A stretch of 64,000 nucleotides of DNA from Janthinobacterium lividum (lineage in GTDB: Bacteria > Pseudomonadota > Gammaproteobacteria > Burkholderiales > Burkholderiaceae_D), in contig NZ_CP075583.1 of NCBI RefSeq assembly GCF_023509035.1, positions 3,534,001-3,598,000 of the forward strand. The letters are read 5' to 3'. The notes beneath the pieces are model-generated. The model did no database searches. It saw only the letters and a list, made by a program, of their open reading frames with translations, and was not told the origin of the DNA. The translations under genes and the position numbers were made by a program. Below are positions 9,645-18,805 of this stretch, one piece after another. Position 1 is the stretch's first letter. Each line of letters opens with the position of its first letter.

Positions 9645-11933
9645 ATGACCGTCACGACACATAATTTGGGCTATCCGCGCATCGGCGCCAAACGCGAACT
9701 GAAATTCGCCCTGGAAGACTATTGGAAGGGCAACAGTACCCTGGAAGCGCTGGAAGGTCATGGCGCCGAATTGCGCCAGCGCCATTGGCAAGACCAGAAC
9801 GCGCTCAACCTGGCGCCCGTCGGCGACTTTTCCTTCTATGACCAAGTGCTGGACCTGAGTTTTACCTTGGGCAATTTGCCGCAGCGCGTGCGAGGCTTGA
9901 GCGGCGCGGCGCTCGATAACTATTTCCGCGTGGCCCGTGGCCGCTCGGCCAGCGACAGCGACTGCAGTTGCGTCCACGCCGGCGAAATGACGAAATGGTT
10001 CGACACCAATTATCACTACATCGTGCCGGAATTTGCGGCCGGCACGCAGTTCAAGCTCGACAGCAGCCGCTTGCTGCAGCAGCTGGCGCAAGCGCGCCAT
10101 TTGAAGGTGAAAGCCAAGCCCGTACTGATCGGCCCTGTCACCTATTTGTGGCTGGGCAAGGCCAAGGACGATTCCGACAAGCTGGCGCTGCTACAAGGCT
10201 TGCTGCCCGTCTACGTGCAACTGCTGCAGGAACTGGCAGCCCAAGGCGTGGAATGGGTACAGATCGACGAGCCGATACTCGTCACGGAACTCGACAGCGC
10301 CTGGCAGCAAGCGCTGGTCACGGCCTATGACGCCTTGAGCAAAGTCAATAACGTCAAACTGTTGCTGGCCACGTATTTCGGCAAGCTGCAAGATAATTTG
10401 GAACTGGCGTGCAAATTGCCGGTCCAAGGCTTGCACCTTGACGCCATCAACGCCCGCGATGAAGTCGAGCAAGTCATCGCCCGATTGCCCGCCACCAGCG
10501 TGCTTTCCCTGGGCGTGGTGAATGGCCGCAATATCTGGAAGACGGACTTGAACGAAGTGCTGGCATGGCTGGAACCCGTGCACGCCAGCCTGCAGTCGCG
10601 CCTGTGGATCGCCCCGTCGTGCTCGCTGCTGCACGTGCCCGTCGATCTGAACAGCGAACAAAAGCTCGATGCCGATATCGAGTCCTGGCTGGCCTTTGCC
10701 CGTCAAAAGCTCGATGAAGTGCACACCATCGCCGGCGCACTGAACCATGGCCGCGCCTCCGTGCAAGCGGCGCTGGATGCCAATCATGCGGCCGTGGAAG
10801 CGCGCCGCCGGTCGCCGCGCGTACATAATCCTGAAGTGAAAGCGGCCGTGGCCCGCATCGATGCGGCCTTGGGCCAGCGCGCCAGCAGCTATGCCGAGCG
10901 TGCCGCCAAGCAAGCTGCGTTGCTGCAACTGCCGCTGTATCCGACGACGACCATCGGGTCCTTCCCGCAGACGGCGGAAATCCGCCAGGCCCGCAGCCAG
11001 TTCCGCAGCGGCCAGCTGGATGAAGCCAGCTACAAAAAGCTGATGCAGGCGGAAATTGCCCATTGCGTGCAGGAACAGGAAACTCTGGGCCTGGACGTGT
11101 TCGTGCACGGCGAAGCGGAACGCAATGACATGGTGGAATATTTCGGCGAGCAGCTCGACGGCTATGCCTTCAGCCAGTTCGGCTGGGTGCAATCGTACGG
11201 TTCGCGCTGCGTCAAGCCGCCCATCCTGTTCGGCGACATCAGCCGCCCGCGCGCCATGACGGTCGAGTGGAGCACCTACGCCCAGTCGCTGACGGATAAG
11301 CCGATGAAAGGCATGTTGACGGGGCCCGTCACCATCCTGAACTGGTCTTTCGTGCGCGATGACCAACCCCGTTCCGTGTCGTGCTACCAGCTGGCGCTGG
11401 CCATCCGCGCCGAAGTGCAGGAACTGGAGCAGGCCGGCATCCGCGTGATCCAGATCGACGAGGCGGCGCTGCGCGAAGGCTTGCCACTGCGTAAATCGCT
11501 ATGGGCCGAGTACCTGCGCTGGGCCGTCGAATCGTTCCGCATTACGGCCAATGGCGTGGCCGACGAGACGCAGATTCATACGCACATGTGCTATTCGGAA
11601 TTCAACGACATCATCGCGCAGATTGCCGACATGGATGCGGACGTGATCACGATTGAAACCTCGCGTTCCGACATGGAATTGCTGGACGCCTTCGATGATT
11701 TTAACTATCCGAACGAAATCGGCCCTGGCGTCTACGACATCCACTCGCCTAACATTCCGAGCCAGAAACAAATGGTAGAACTGATGCGCAAGGCGGCCGT
11801 GCGCATCCCTGCGCACCGTCTGTGGGTCAACCCCGATTGCGGCCTGAAGACGCGCGGCTGGAAAGAAGTCATCCCCGCGCTGGCCAACATGGTGGCGGCA
11901 GCGAAAACCCTGCGCGGCGACAACGTGGCATAA
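9645..11933 (+). CDS. metE: Cobalamin-independent methionine synthase
   Basis: This 762-residue enzyme transfers the methyl group of 5-methyltetrahydropteroyltriglutamate to homocysteine, the last step of methionine synthesis. The N-terminal [12 protein letters not shown] is the family hallmark. The zinc site is visible in HTHMCYSEF (His and Cys) and [11 protein letters not shown] (Cys), with a conserved Glu between them. The length matches MetE of other bacteria (about 755). The start has a strong AGGAGG at 9631. It is monocistronic. Being flanked by two copies of one small-RNA gene is odd, and no metR lies next to it. Confidence 0.97.
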   Translation: MTVTTHNLGYPRIGAKRELKFALEDYWKGNSTLEALEGHGAELRQRHWQDQNALNLAPVGDFSFYDQVLDLSFTLGNLPQRVRGLSGAALDNYFRVARGRSASDSDCSCVHAGEMTKWFDTNYHYIVPEFAAGTQFKLDSSRLLQQLAQARHLKVKAKPVLIGPVTYLWLGKAKDDSDKLALLQGLLPVYVQLLQELAAQGVEWVQIDEPILVTELDSAWQQALVTAYDALSKVNNVKLLLATYFGKLQDNLELACKLPVQGLHLDAINARDEVEQVIARLPATSVLSLGVVNGRNIWKTDLNEVLAWLEPVHASLQSRLWIAPSCSLLHVPVDLNSEQKLDADIESWLAFARQKLDEVHTIAGALNHGRASVQAALDANHAAVEARRRSPRVHNPEVKAAVARIDAALGQRASSYAERAAKQAALLQLPLYPTTTIGSFPQTAEIRQARSQFRSGQLDEASYKKLMQAEIAHCVQEQETLGLDVFVHGEAERNDMVEYFGEQLDGYAFSQFGWVQSYGSRCVKPPILFGDISRPRAMTVEWSTYAQSLTDKPMKGMLTGPVTILNWSFVRDDQPRSVSCYQLALAIRAEVQELEQAGIRVIQIDEAALREGLPLRKSLWAEYLRWAVESFRITANGVADETQIHTHMCYSEFNDIIAQIADMDADVITIETSRSDMELLDAFDDFNYPNEIGPGVYDIHSPNIPSQKQMVELMRKAAVRIPAHRLWVNPDCGLKTRGWKEVIPALANMVAAAKTLRGDNVA

Positions 11934-12018
11934 GCTTGCGAAGGGGCAGGGGAGGCCAGCATGGCTGAGATATAGAACAATCGTATTTCTGTCATCACAA
12001 CATACAATTAGCTTGTTC

Positions 12019-12105
12019 TGCTGCGATGCGGCATCATTGCACCTGTCTCCTCTACTTCCTCACAGGAATTAGATTCAGCCCGCTCACGTAGCGGGCTTTT
12101 TTTTT
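12019..12105 (+). ncRNA. Small RNA with anti-Shine-Dalgarno motif, copy 2
   Basis: It has the same architecture as the RNA at 9410-9495: the GATGCGGCATC hairpin, the identical pyrimidine stretch TCTCCTCTACTTCCT, GGAATTAGATTC and a terminator. A possible -10 TACAAT (12003-12008) precedes it. The conserved CU-rich core and compensated terminator loop indicate selection on the RNA. The function (translation control, or a toxic or ribosome-modulating RNA) is inferred only. Confidence 0.65.
12077..12105 (+). terminator. Rho-independent terminator of small RNA copy 2
   Basis: Stem AGCCCGCT/AGCGGGCT with loop CACGT and nine T. No separate terminator is seen for metE, so this one probably ends its mRNA too. 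Confidence 0.92.
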
Positions 12106-12211
12106 GCCCTTTTTACGGTGCATGTTGCCGCACACGCTTGCTTGTCATCATCGCCATCGTGTTGCTTTTGTGCATGCTAAACTGGGCCTTCCCCAGACCA
12201 AGGTTGCCCTG

Positions 12212-13801
12212 ATGATTGAACTGTTTCGCCACACGCTGGAGTCGACGCCCATCCTCGCCCTGTTTCTCGTCATCGGCGCCGGTTATGCGCTGGGGCGCAT
12301 CAGCGTATTCGGCTTTTCGCTGGGTGTGGGCGGCGTGCTGTTCGCGGGGCTGGCGCTGGGCGCGTTCGCCCCCGCTTCCGTGCCGCCGCCGATGGTCGGC
12401 TCCATCGGTCTGCTGCTGTTCTTGTATGGCATCGGCGTGCAGTACGGCGTGCAGTTTTTCGCCGGCTTGCGCGGCGCCGGGCAGAAACACAACCTGATCG
12501 CTTTTGCCGCCGTGATGGGCGGCCTGGCTGTATCGATCTGGGGCGGGCAGTGGATCGATATTTCCCTGCGCATGGCCAGCGGCGTGTTTGCCGGCGCCAT
12601 GACCAGCACGGCGGCCCTGCAGGCGGCGCTGGAAGCATCGCATGGCAATGGTGATGCGGCCGTCGGCTATGCCGTCGCGTATCCGTTCGGCGTGGTCGGC
12701 CCCATGCTGGGCTTGTACTTGGCCGGGCGGATATTTAAGCCCGTGCTGACGCCGCCGCCGGCGCCCATCGTCGTGTCCGAAATTACCATCGATGAAGTGA
12801 AATTGGCGGGTGCGGCCCTGTCCGAACTGGCCGATGGTCCTCTGGCGGGCGTGCAAGTGATCGGCGTGCGCCAGGGTCACCAGAACCGCTTGCCCGATCC
12901 GGGCCTGGTGCTCGGCGTGGGCGACGCCTTGATGGTCTCGGGCACGGTGGCGGGCGTGGAAGCGGCGCGCACGGCACTGGGCCACCTGGACCCGGGCCGG
13001 CTGATGAAGGACCGCAGCGCTTTCGACGGCACGGAAGTGTTTGTATCGGACGCGGAAATCGTCGGCGTGCCCCTGGGCGAGCTGAACCTGTCGAAGGATT
13101 TTCCCCTGCAGATAGCGTTCATACGCCGCGGCGACGCCATGATCTTGCCCCATCCGTTCCTGACCCTGGAATTCGGCGACCGGGTGATGGCCATTGCGCC
13201 GGCGAAACATGCTGCCGAGGTGCGCAAGCTGTTCGGCAATTCCATCACGGCCACGGCCGAGTTCAGCTATGTGTCGCTGGGCATGGGCATGGTGCTCGGT
13301 GTGTTGCTGGGCCTGGTGCCGATCCCCTTGCCGTGGATAGGCTCGTTCAGCCTGGGCCTGGCGGGCGGCCCGCTGGTGATGGCGCTGATCCTGGGGCGCC
13401 TGGGTAGAGTCGGCAAGATCAGCTGGCGCTTGCCGCTGTCGGCCAACCTGGTCATGCGCAATTATGGCTTGACGATTTTCCTCGCCTCCGTCGGCATGGC
13501 GTCCGGCTTGCCCTTCGTGCAGCAAGTGGGTGCCGATGGCTTGCCCATGCTGGCACTCGGCGCCGTGACGGTGCTGGTGGTGGTGGCCCTTGTGGTGATC
13601 CTCGGCAAGGTCTTCCTGCGCCTGCCGTTTCCCGAGCTGCTGGGCATTGCTGCCGGCGCCACGGGCAACCCGGCCGTGCTGGTGTTCGCCAACCGCCTGG
13701 CCAAGTCGGATCGGCCCAACCTCGGCTACGCCATGATTTTCCCCAGCATGACCATCGTCAAGATCGTTGCCGTGCAGGTGCTGCTGCACTTGTATGGCTG
13801 A
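12212..13801 (+). CDS. Aspartate:alanine exchanger family transporter (YidE/YbjL duplication family)
   Basis: This 529-residue inner-membrane protein has two hydrophobic halves of about five spans each. They are separated by a cytoplasmic region (about 195-360) with two TrkA-C-like segments. The repeated signatures GVFAGAMTSTAALQAAL in the first half and GIAAGATGNPAVLVFA in the second are typical of AAE-family carriers. Known members exchange aspartate for alanine or export dicarboxylates; the substrate here is unknown. I start at ATG 12212 because the longer frame runs back into the small-RNA terminator. It ends 12 bases from the convergent MFS gene. Confidence 0.85.
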   Translation: MIELFRHTLESTPILALFLVIGAGYALGRISVFGFSLGVGGVLFAGLALGAFAPASVPPPMVGSIGLLLFLYGIGVQYGVQFFAGLRGAGQKHNLIAFAAVMGGLAVSIWGGQWIDISLRMASGVFAGAMTSTAALQAALEASHGNGDAAVGYAVAYPFGVVGPMLGLYLAGRIFKPVLTPPPAPIVVSEITIDEVKLAGAALSELADGPLAGVQVIGVRQGHQNRLPDPGLVLGVGDALMVSGTVAGVEAARTALGHLDPGRLMKDRSAFDGTEVFVSDAEIVGVPLGELNLSKDFPLQIAFIRRGDAMILPHPFLTLEFGDRVMAIAPAKHAAEVRKLFGNSITATAEFSYVSLGMGMVLGVLLGLVPIPLPWIGSFSLGLAGGPLVMALILGRLGRVGKISWRLPLSANLVMRNYGLTIFLASVGMASGLPFVQQVGADGLPMLALGAVTVLVVVALVVILGKVFLRLPFPELLGIAAGATGNPAVLVFANRLAKSDRPNLGYAMIFPSMTIVKIVAVQVLLHLYG

Positions 13802-13813
13802 TTGCGGCCAGAG

Positions 13814-15022
13814 TCAATTCCGTGCAGCGCCAGGCTGCTTTTCGGCTTCAACAAAGCCGATGCCAAAAGACAGCAGCAAGGCGGCAGCGGCGCATCCTGC
13901 GGCAAGCCAGAGGTTGGCTGAGAGGCCCAGCCTGTCCACGGCTTGGCCACCGGTCCATGCGCCGAGCGCAATGCCAATATTGAAAATACCCACGTACAGG
14001 GCAGAGACTATCTCCACGGCCCCGGGCGCCGCCTTCATCATCAAGGTCATCAGTCCGACCGATACGCCACCGTAGGCCAGTCCCCAAGCCAGCAACACCA
14101 TGCCGCCGCCGATGCCGGAGTCGCCGACAGCCAGGAATAGTAGCGGCGTGAGCAGCAGGCCGCCCGAGATGGCGGTGATGGTTGGCGCCGTGCGCCGCGC
14201 CGCAACCACACCGGCCAGGAAGTTTCCAATGATGCCCGCGAAGCCGTAGGAAAACAGCAGTACGCCCAGCCATTGCGCATCAAACCCAGACACTGACAGC
14301 AGTAGCGGGCGCACGAAGGTAAAGGCCATGAAATGGCTGGTCACCAGCAACAGCGTCAGAAGCAGCCCCGCTTGCAACTGCCTGTTGCGCAACTGTTTGC
14401 CGAATTGGCGCAAGGTCGTCGAACTGGCAGTGGGCAGTGGGGGAATGACGGCCAGATGCAGCGCCAGTACCAGGCCGCTCAACAGCGCCATGACGCCGAA
14501 GGCCCAGCGCCATCCTGCAAAGTCGCCGATTTGTGCGCCTAGCGGCACACCCAGCACAGAAGCGGCCGCGACTCCACCGAAGATAATCGACGTTGCCAGG
14601 CCGCTTGAGCGAGCAGGAACAAGCCGGGAAGCGAGGCCACCGGCAATGGCCCAGATTCCGCCCATGCAAAAACCGACGAGAACACGTGCAGCCAGCATCC
14701 ACGCCATGTTCTGCGCCAAGGCCGAGGCAATGTTCGCGATCACCAATAGACTCAGCAAACCACAGAGAATTTTGCGCCTGTCCAGGCTTCCCGATACGAT
14801 CACGACCAGCGGCGCGAACAAGGCCGCCAGCAATGCCGGCAGCGAGATCATCAGGCCGGCCGTTCCGGTAGAGGTGTCCAGGGTGTCAGCAATCGGCGTC
14901 AACAGGCCGACCGGGAGCATTTCCGTCGTCACTACCGAAAAGGTGGCCATGCCGACAGCGGTGACCGCCAACCAAGGGTGGTGGACAGCGGTTTCTGCGG
15001 CAGCGTAGGGAGACGTACTCAT
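13814..15022 (-). CDS. MFS transporter (drug:H+ antiporter DHA1 type)
   Basis: This 402-residue protein has 12 predicted transmembrane segments. It shows the DHA1-like start VTTEMLPVGLLTPIAD, the loop 2-3 motif GSLDRRKIL and the antiporter motif C-like GVPLGAQIGDFAGWRWAF. It belongs to the AraJ/YdhP/sugar-efflux-like group and probably exports a small toxic compound. It is divergent from a TetR regulator and carries a near-consensus promoter with operator copies inside, so it should be induced when the regulator binds its ligand. The exported compound is not evident. Confidence 0.9.
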   Translation of the reverse strand: MSTSPYAAAETAVHHPWLAVTAVGMATFSVVTTEMLPVGLLTPIADTLDTSTGTAGLMISLPALLAALFAPLVVIVSGSLDRRKILCGLLSLLVIANIASALAQNMAWMLAARVLVGFCMGGIWAIAGGLASRLVPARSSGLATSIIFGGVAAASVLGVPLGAQIGDFAGWRWAFGVMALLSGLVLALHLAVIPPLPTASSTTLRQFGKQLRNRQLQAGLLLTLLLVTSHFMAFTFVRPLLLSVSGFDAQWLGVLLFSYGFAGIIGNFLAGVVAARRTAPTITAISGGLLLTPLLFLAVGDSGIGGGMVLLAWGLAYGGVSVGLMTLMMKAAPGAVEIVSALYVGIFNIGIALGAWTGGQAVDRLGLSANLWLAAGCAAAALLLSFGIGFVEAEKQPGAARN

Positions 15023-15140
15023 GCTTCATATCCTTTATTTGGTCATTCGATAAACGGCTTGCGCCGGTAAAGGCGGTGTTGGGCCGCTGTTATGCATAGG
15101 CATGCCCTGCTTGCAATGGCGACACGTCGCAGGGATAATA

Positions 15141-15208
15141 CATACGCTACGTATGAATAAATTATATATTCATACGCAATGTATGTAAACAATCATACGC
15201 TACGTATG
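15141..15208. promoter_or_regulatory. Three TetR-type operators
   Basis: The copies are CATACGCTACGTATG (15141-15155), CATACGCAATGTATG (15171-15185) and CATACGCTACGTATG (15194-15208). Copies 1 and 3 are identical and palindromic around CTA; copy 2 has one arm mismatch. Start-to-start spacing is 30 and 23 bases. Copy 2 covers the -35 and spacer of the exporter promoter, and copy 3 ends 13 bases before the tetR start codon. This fits repression of the exporter and autorepression by the TetR protein. Confidence 0.85.
15161..15189 (-). promoter_or_regulatory. Promoter of the MFS exporter gene
   Basis: On the minus strand -35 TTTACA (15189-15184), a 17-base spacer and a consensus -10 TATAAT (15166-15161) are seen. 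Operator copy 2 overlaps the -35 and spacer, and copy 1 covers the start-site region. Confidence 0.75.
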
Positions 15209-15221
15209 TAAGGAGAAAGCA

Positions 15222-15809
15222 ATGGTTCGCCGCACCCGTGTAGAAATGGAAGAAACCCGAGCATCGTTGCTGGCCACTGCACGCAAAGTTTTCAGCGAGC
15301 GCGGTTATGCCGGTACGTCAATGGATGACCTCACCGCGCAGGCAGGGCTGACGCGTGGTGCGCTGTATCATCACTTCGGTGACAAGAAGGGCTTGCTGCT
15401 GGCGGTGGTAGAACAGATCGACGCAGAAATGGATGACCGTTTGCAAACCATCTCCGACAGCGCCGGCGACCTGTGGGAAGGCTTTCGCAGCCGGTGCCGT
15501 GCCTATCTGGAGATGGCCCTGGAACCGGAAATTCAGCGCATCGTTTTGCGCGATGCCAGGGCGGTCCTGGGCGGCGCTTCACCGGACTCGCAGCGCCATT
15601 GCCTCGAGTCGATGCAAGGGCTTATCCACGAGCTGACTCAGCAAGGCATCGTGGCCGACGCCTGCCCACGGGCATTGGCTTCGCTGATCTACGGCAGTCT
15701 GGCAGAAGCGGCGTTCTGGATCGCAGACGGTGACGAAGGCAATGCGCGGCTGATAAAAGCAGTGACTGCGTTGGAATTGCTACTACGCGGGCTGCTGCTT
15801 AAAAGGTAA
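15222..15809 (+). CDS. TetR-family transcriptional repressor
   Basis: This 195-residue protein has an N-terminal helix-turn-helix (about 10-56) containing ARKVFSERGYAGTSMDDLTAQAGLTRGALYHHF in the usual positions. An all-helical ligand and dimer domain follows, with QRIVLRDARAVLGGA as in the NalC-like branch. AAGGAGAAAGC gives a strong RBS. It is divergent from the MFS exporter and its own start lies next to three operator copies, so it should control both. The inducing compound is unknown. Confidence 0.93.
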   Translation: MVRRTRVEMEETRASLLATARKVFSERGYAGTSMDDLTAQAGLTRGALYHHFGDKKGLLLAVVEQIDAEMDDRLQTISDSAGDLWEGFRSRCRAYLEMALEPEIQRIVLRDARAVLGGASPDSQRHCLESMQGLIHELTQQGIVADACPRALASLIYGSLAEAAFWIADGDEGNARLIKAVTALELLLRGLLLKR

Positions 15810-15958
15810 TCGTGAAAAGTTGCAATCCCATCGCGCAATATCCATAGAGCGCCTATCCCATTGTGTTGTACAATCCTTGAGAACGGTCGTGCTTTTTTGT
15901 GCGCTGAGCTTCCTTGCGTGCAGTCATCACGGCAACCGATAAGAACAAGGAGACAGAC

Positions 15959-17149
15959 ATGGACCTGCATTACACGGCCGAAGAGAGCGCCTTCCGCGAC
16001 ACGGTGCGCATCTTCCTCGACACCCATTTGCCGGCGGACTTGCAGCGCAAGGTGCGCCAGCATCTGCGCCTGAACCGCGACGATTACGTGCGCTGGCATA
16101 AGATTGTCGCGCAGCAAGGCTGGGCCGCGCCGGCCTGGCCCGTCGAATATGGCGGCACGGGCTGGACGGCCGTGCAGCGTCATATCTGGGAAGACGAGTG
16201 CGCGCGCGCCGCCACGCCCCCGATTTTGCCTTTCGGCATCAACATGGTGGCGCCCGTCATCATGGCCTTCGCCAACGCCGAACAAAAAGCTTATTATCTG
16301 CCGCGCATCCTGAACTGCGACGACTGGTGGTGCCAGGGGTATTCCGAGCCGGGCGCCGGTTCCGACTTGGCTTCCCTGAAAACCACGGCCCAGCGCGATG
16401 GCGACCAGTACATCGTAAATGGCCAGAAAACCTGGACCACGCTCGGCCAGCACGCGGACATGATCTTTTGCCTGGTGCGCACGGACAGCACGGTGCGCAA
16501 GCAGGAAGGCATCAGTTTCTTGTTGATCGACATGAAAACGCCGGGTATCACTGTGCGTCCCATCATCATGCTCGATGAAGAACATGAAGTGAACGAAGTC
16601 TTCTTCGACAACGTGCGCGTGCCCGTCAGCAATCTGGTCGGACAGGAAAACAAGGGCTGGACCTATGCCAAGTATTTGCTGGGGCACGAGCGCACGGGCA
16701 TCGCCGCCGTGGGCCGCTCGAAGCGCGAGCTGACTTTCCTCAAGCAGCTGGCCATGCAGCAGAATAAGCGCGGTGCGCCGCTGCTGCACGATCCCGCCTT
16801 TGCAGCCAAGGTCGCTACCCTGGAAATCGAATTGATGGCGCTGGAAATGACGGTCTTGCGCGTCATCAGTGAAGAAGGCAAGGGGCCGGGACCGCAGGCG
16901 TCGATGCTGAAAGTGCGCGGTTCGGAGCTGCAGCAGCAGCTGACGGAACTGATGGTCGAAGCCCTCGGCCCGCAAGCCTTGCCCTTCGATCCTGACTTCC
17001 TCGACGGCAGCGCGCCGCACAGCAGTGGCGGCGACGACCTGGCCGCGCCGCTGGCCGCGTATTACTTCAATTACCGCAAGACATCGATCTATGGCGGCTC
17101 GAATGAAATCCAGAAAAACATCATCACGCAGATGATCCTGGGCCTGTAA
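15959..17149 (+). CDS. Acyl-CoA dehydrogenase, large subunit (PimC-like)
   Basis: This 396-residue flavoenzyme should introduce a 2,3-double bond into an acyl-CoA. FAD and substrate motifs WCQGYSEPGAGSDLASL and GQKTWTTLGQHAD are visible. The position used by medium-chain enzymes for the catalytic Glu is Gly in YGGSNEIQ, but Glu244 in LLGHERTG sits where isovaleryl-CoA-type enzymes carry theirs. Length and partner gene resemble pimeloyl-CoA dehydrogenase PimC/PimD, a heteromer. I start at ATG 15959 with AAGGAGACAGAC. First gene of a four-gene operon. Confidence 0.88.
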   Translation: MDLHYTAEESAFRDTVRIFLDTHLPADLQRKVRQHLRLNRDDYVRWHKIVAQQGWAAPAWPVEYGGTGWTAVQRHIWEDECARAATPPILPFGINMVAPVIMAFANAEQKAYYLPRILNCDDWWCQGYSEPGAGSDLASLKTTAQRDGDQYIVNGQKTWTTLGQHADMIFCLVRTDSTVRKQEGISFLLIDMKTPGITVRPIIMLDEEHEVNEVFFDNVRVPVSNLVGQENKGWTYAKYLLGHERTGIAAVGRSKRELTFLKQLAMQQNKRGAPLLHDPAFAAKVATLEIELMALEMTVLRVISEEGKGPGPQASMLKVRGSELQQQLTELMVEALGPQALPFDPDFLDGSAPHSSGGDDLAAPLAAYYFNYRKTSIYGGSNEIQKNIITQMILGL

Positions 17150-17165
17150 GCCAGAAGGAGACGAC

Positions 17166-18311
17166 ATGGACTTCCATTTTAATCAGGAACAGCAGCAATT
17201 TGCCGACGCGCTCCGGCGCTGGATCGACAAGGATTACCGTTTCGAAACGCGGCAAAAAATCATCCATACGCCGACGGGCACGTCCGACGCAGCCTGGGCC
17301 ACCCTGGCCGAGCTGGGCATGACCGCCTTGCCGCTGCCGGCCGGCGCGGGCGGCTTCGATGGCACGGCCGTGGACATGCTGCTGGTGATGCAGGAACTGG
17401 GACGTGGCCTGGTGGTCGAACCGTATCTGGCCACCGTGCTGGGCGCGCGCTTCCTCACCCTGGCGGGCGGTCACGATGGTGTGCTGGAACAGGTCGCCAG
17501 CGGCAGCCTGAAGCTCGCGTGCGCGCTGGGCGAACGGCAGTCGCGCCACGACATGCACGATATCGCCACCACGGCCATTGCCAGCGGCGATGGTTTCGTG
17601 CTCGATGGCGAGAAAACCGTCGTTATCCACGGCGCGCAGGCGGGCGCGCTGATCGTCTCGGCGCGCAGCGGCGGCGGCCAGGATGACACAGATGGCATCT
17701 CGCTGTTCCTCGTGCCAAGTGATGCGCCCGGCGTTTCCGTGCGCGATTGCCGCACCATCGATGGCCAGCGCGCCGCCACCGTGACCCTGGTGCAAGTGGT
17801 GCTGGGCCACGATGCGCTGGTCGGCCAGGCGGGACAGGGCTGGCCCGTGCTCGATGCGGCGCTCGACTATGGCGCAGCGCTGCTGTGCGCGGAAGCCGTG
17901 GGCGCCATGGATGCCATCTTTGCCGCCACCCTCGACTACCTGAAGACGCGCCAGCAGTTCGGCGCGCCCATCGGGAAATTCCAGGCCTTGCAGCACCGCA
18001 TGGCCGACATGTTCATCCAGCTGGAGCAGGCGCGCTCGATGGCCATGCTGGCCGCCGCCAAGGTCGATAGCGACGACGTGGCGGAGCGCCGCCGCACGGT
18101 GTCCGCCGCCAAGGCGAGAGTGGGACTGGCCGCCACCTTTGTCGGCCAGCAAGCCGTGCAATTGCATGGCGGCATGGGCGTCACCGATGAATTGCCCGCC
18201 GCCCACCATTTCAAGCGTTTGAGCATGATCGCCCTGACCCTGGGCGACGTGGAGCATCATATCGAGCGTTTTATCGCCCAACCGGGCTTTTTGCCGACGG
18301 AGACCGCATGA
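17166..18311 (+). CDS. Acyl-CoA dehydrogenase, small subunit (PimD-like)
   Basis: This 381-residue second dehydrogenase starts 16 bases after the first with its own AGAAGGAGACGAC site. The C-terminal FAD-binding region TRQQFGAPIGKFQALQHRMADM and QLHGGMGVTDE are typical. I see no clear catalytic Glu at either usual position, consistent with a structural or partner subunit in a heterotetramer, as known for steroid and dicarboxylate dehydrogenases. It overlaps the next gene by 4 bases (ATGA). Confidence 0.87.
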   Translation: MDFHFNQEQQQFADALRRWIDKDYRFETRQKIIHTPTGTSDAAWATLAELGMTALPLPAGAGGFDGTAVDMLLVMQELGRGLVVEPYLATVLGARFLTLAGGHDGVLEQVASGSLKLACALGERQSRHDMHDIATTAIASGDGFVLDGEKTVVIHGAQAGALIVSARSGGGQDDTDGISLFLVPSDAPGVSVRDCRTIDGQRAATVTLVQVVLGHDALVGQAGQGWPVLDAALDYGAALLCAEAVGAMDAIFAATLDYLKTRQQFGAPIGKFQALQHRMADMFIQLEQARSMAMLAAAKVDSDDVAERRRTVSAAKARVGLAATFVGQQAVQLHGGMGVTDELPAAHHFKRLSMIALTLGDVEHHIERFIAQPGFLPTETA

Positions 18312-18805
18312 CCGCATTGACCGGAATCAAACCCAAGCACTGGTATTTCGAAGACTTTACGCAAGGCCTGGAAATCGACCTGGGTCAGCGCCACGTCACG
18401 GAAAAGGAAATCATCGCCTTCGCCACGGATTTCGATCCGCAACCGTTTCACGTCGACCATGCAGCCGCGGAAAAGACCATCTTCAAGGGCGTCATCGCCA
18501 GCGGCTGGCACACCTGCGGCATGATGATGCGCCTGGTGGTGGATAACTTGCTCAAGCATTCTTCCAGCATGGGCTCGCCCGGCCTGGACAGCATCCGCTG
18601 GCTCAAACCCGTGCGCGCGGGTGACACCCTGCAGCTGACCTACCAGGTCAAGGAAGTGCGTCCATCCACATCGAAACCGGACCGCGGCATCGTCATTTCC
18701 GTGTGGAGCGTGCGCAACCAGCATGGCGAAGTGGTGACGACGGTGGAGGGCATGGGCATGTTCGGCCGCCGCCCGGTGGCGCAAGAGGAGCAGGCCCGTG
18801 CGTGA
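18308..18805 (+). CDS. MaoC-family (R)-specific enoyl-CoA hydratase
   Basis: This 165-residue hot-dog-fold protein has the hydratase 2 active-site signature in FDPQPFHVDHAAAEKTIFKGVIASGWHT, with the Asp and His of the catalytic dyad. It would add water to the enoyl-CoA made by the two dehydrogenases. It overlaps the upstream gene by 4 bases and the next by 8, so the operon is translationally coupled. The single hot-dog length suggests that it acts as a dimer or with the next gene product. Confidence 0.88.
   Translation: MTALTGIKPKHWYFEDFTQGLEIDLGQRHVTEKEIIAFATDFDPQPFHVDHAAAEKTIFKGVIASGWHTCGMMMRLVVDNLLKHSSSMGSPGLDSIRWLKPVRAGDTLQLTYQVKEVRPSTSKPDRGIVISVWSVRNQHGEVVTTVEGMGMFGRRPVAQEEQARA

Larger units (their letters stand above)
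11981..12109 (+). repeat. Copy 2 of duplicated small-RNA locus
   Basis: This is the second copy of the 9372-9499 unit, directly after metE. It differs at about a dozen positions, mostly between the upstream block and the first hairpin. In the terminator stem-loop only the loop differs (CACGT against CCCGC). Confidence 0.85.

Noticed and set aside
9640..9660. MetR box at metE
   Set aside because: No TGAA-N5-TTCA site is found in 9500-9644; only an unrelated inverted repeat at 9589-9600.
12113..13789. Leftward reading frame of about 558 codons opposite the AAE-family carrier
   Set aside because: It is Gln/His/Arg-rich shadow sequence; the rightward frame has clear carrier motifs.
15689..17167. 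Leftward reading frame of about 490 codons
   Set aside because: It is antisense to the acyl-CoA dehydrogenase gene and the end of tetR, with no family resemblance.
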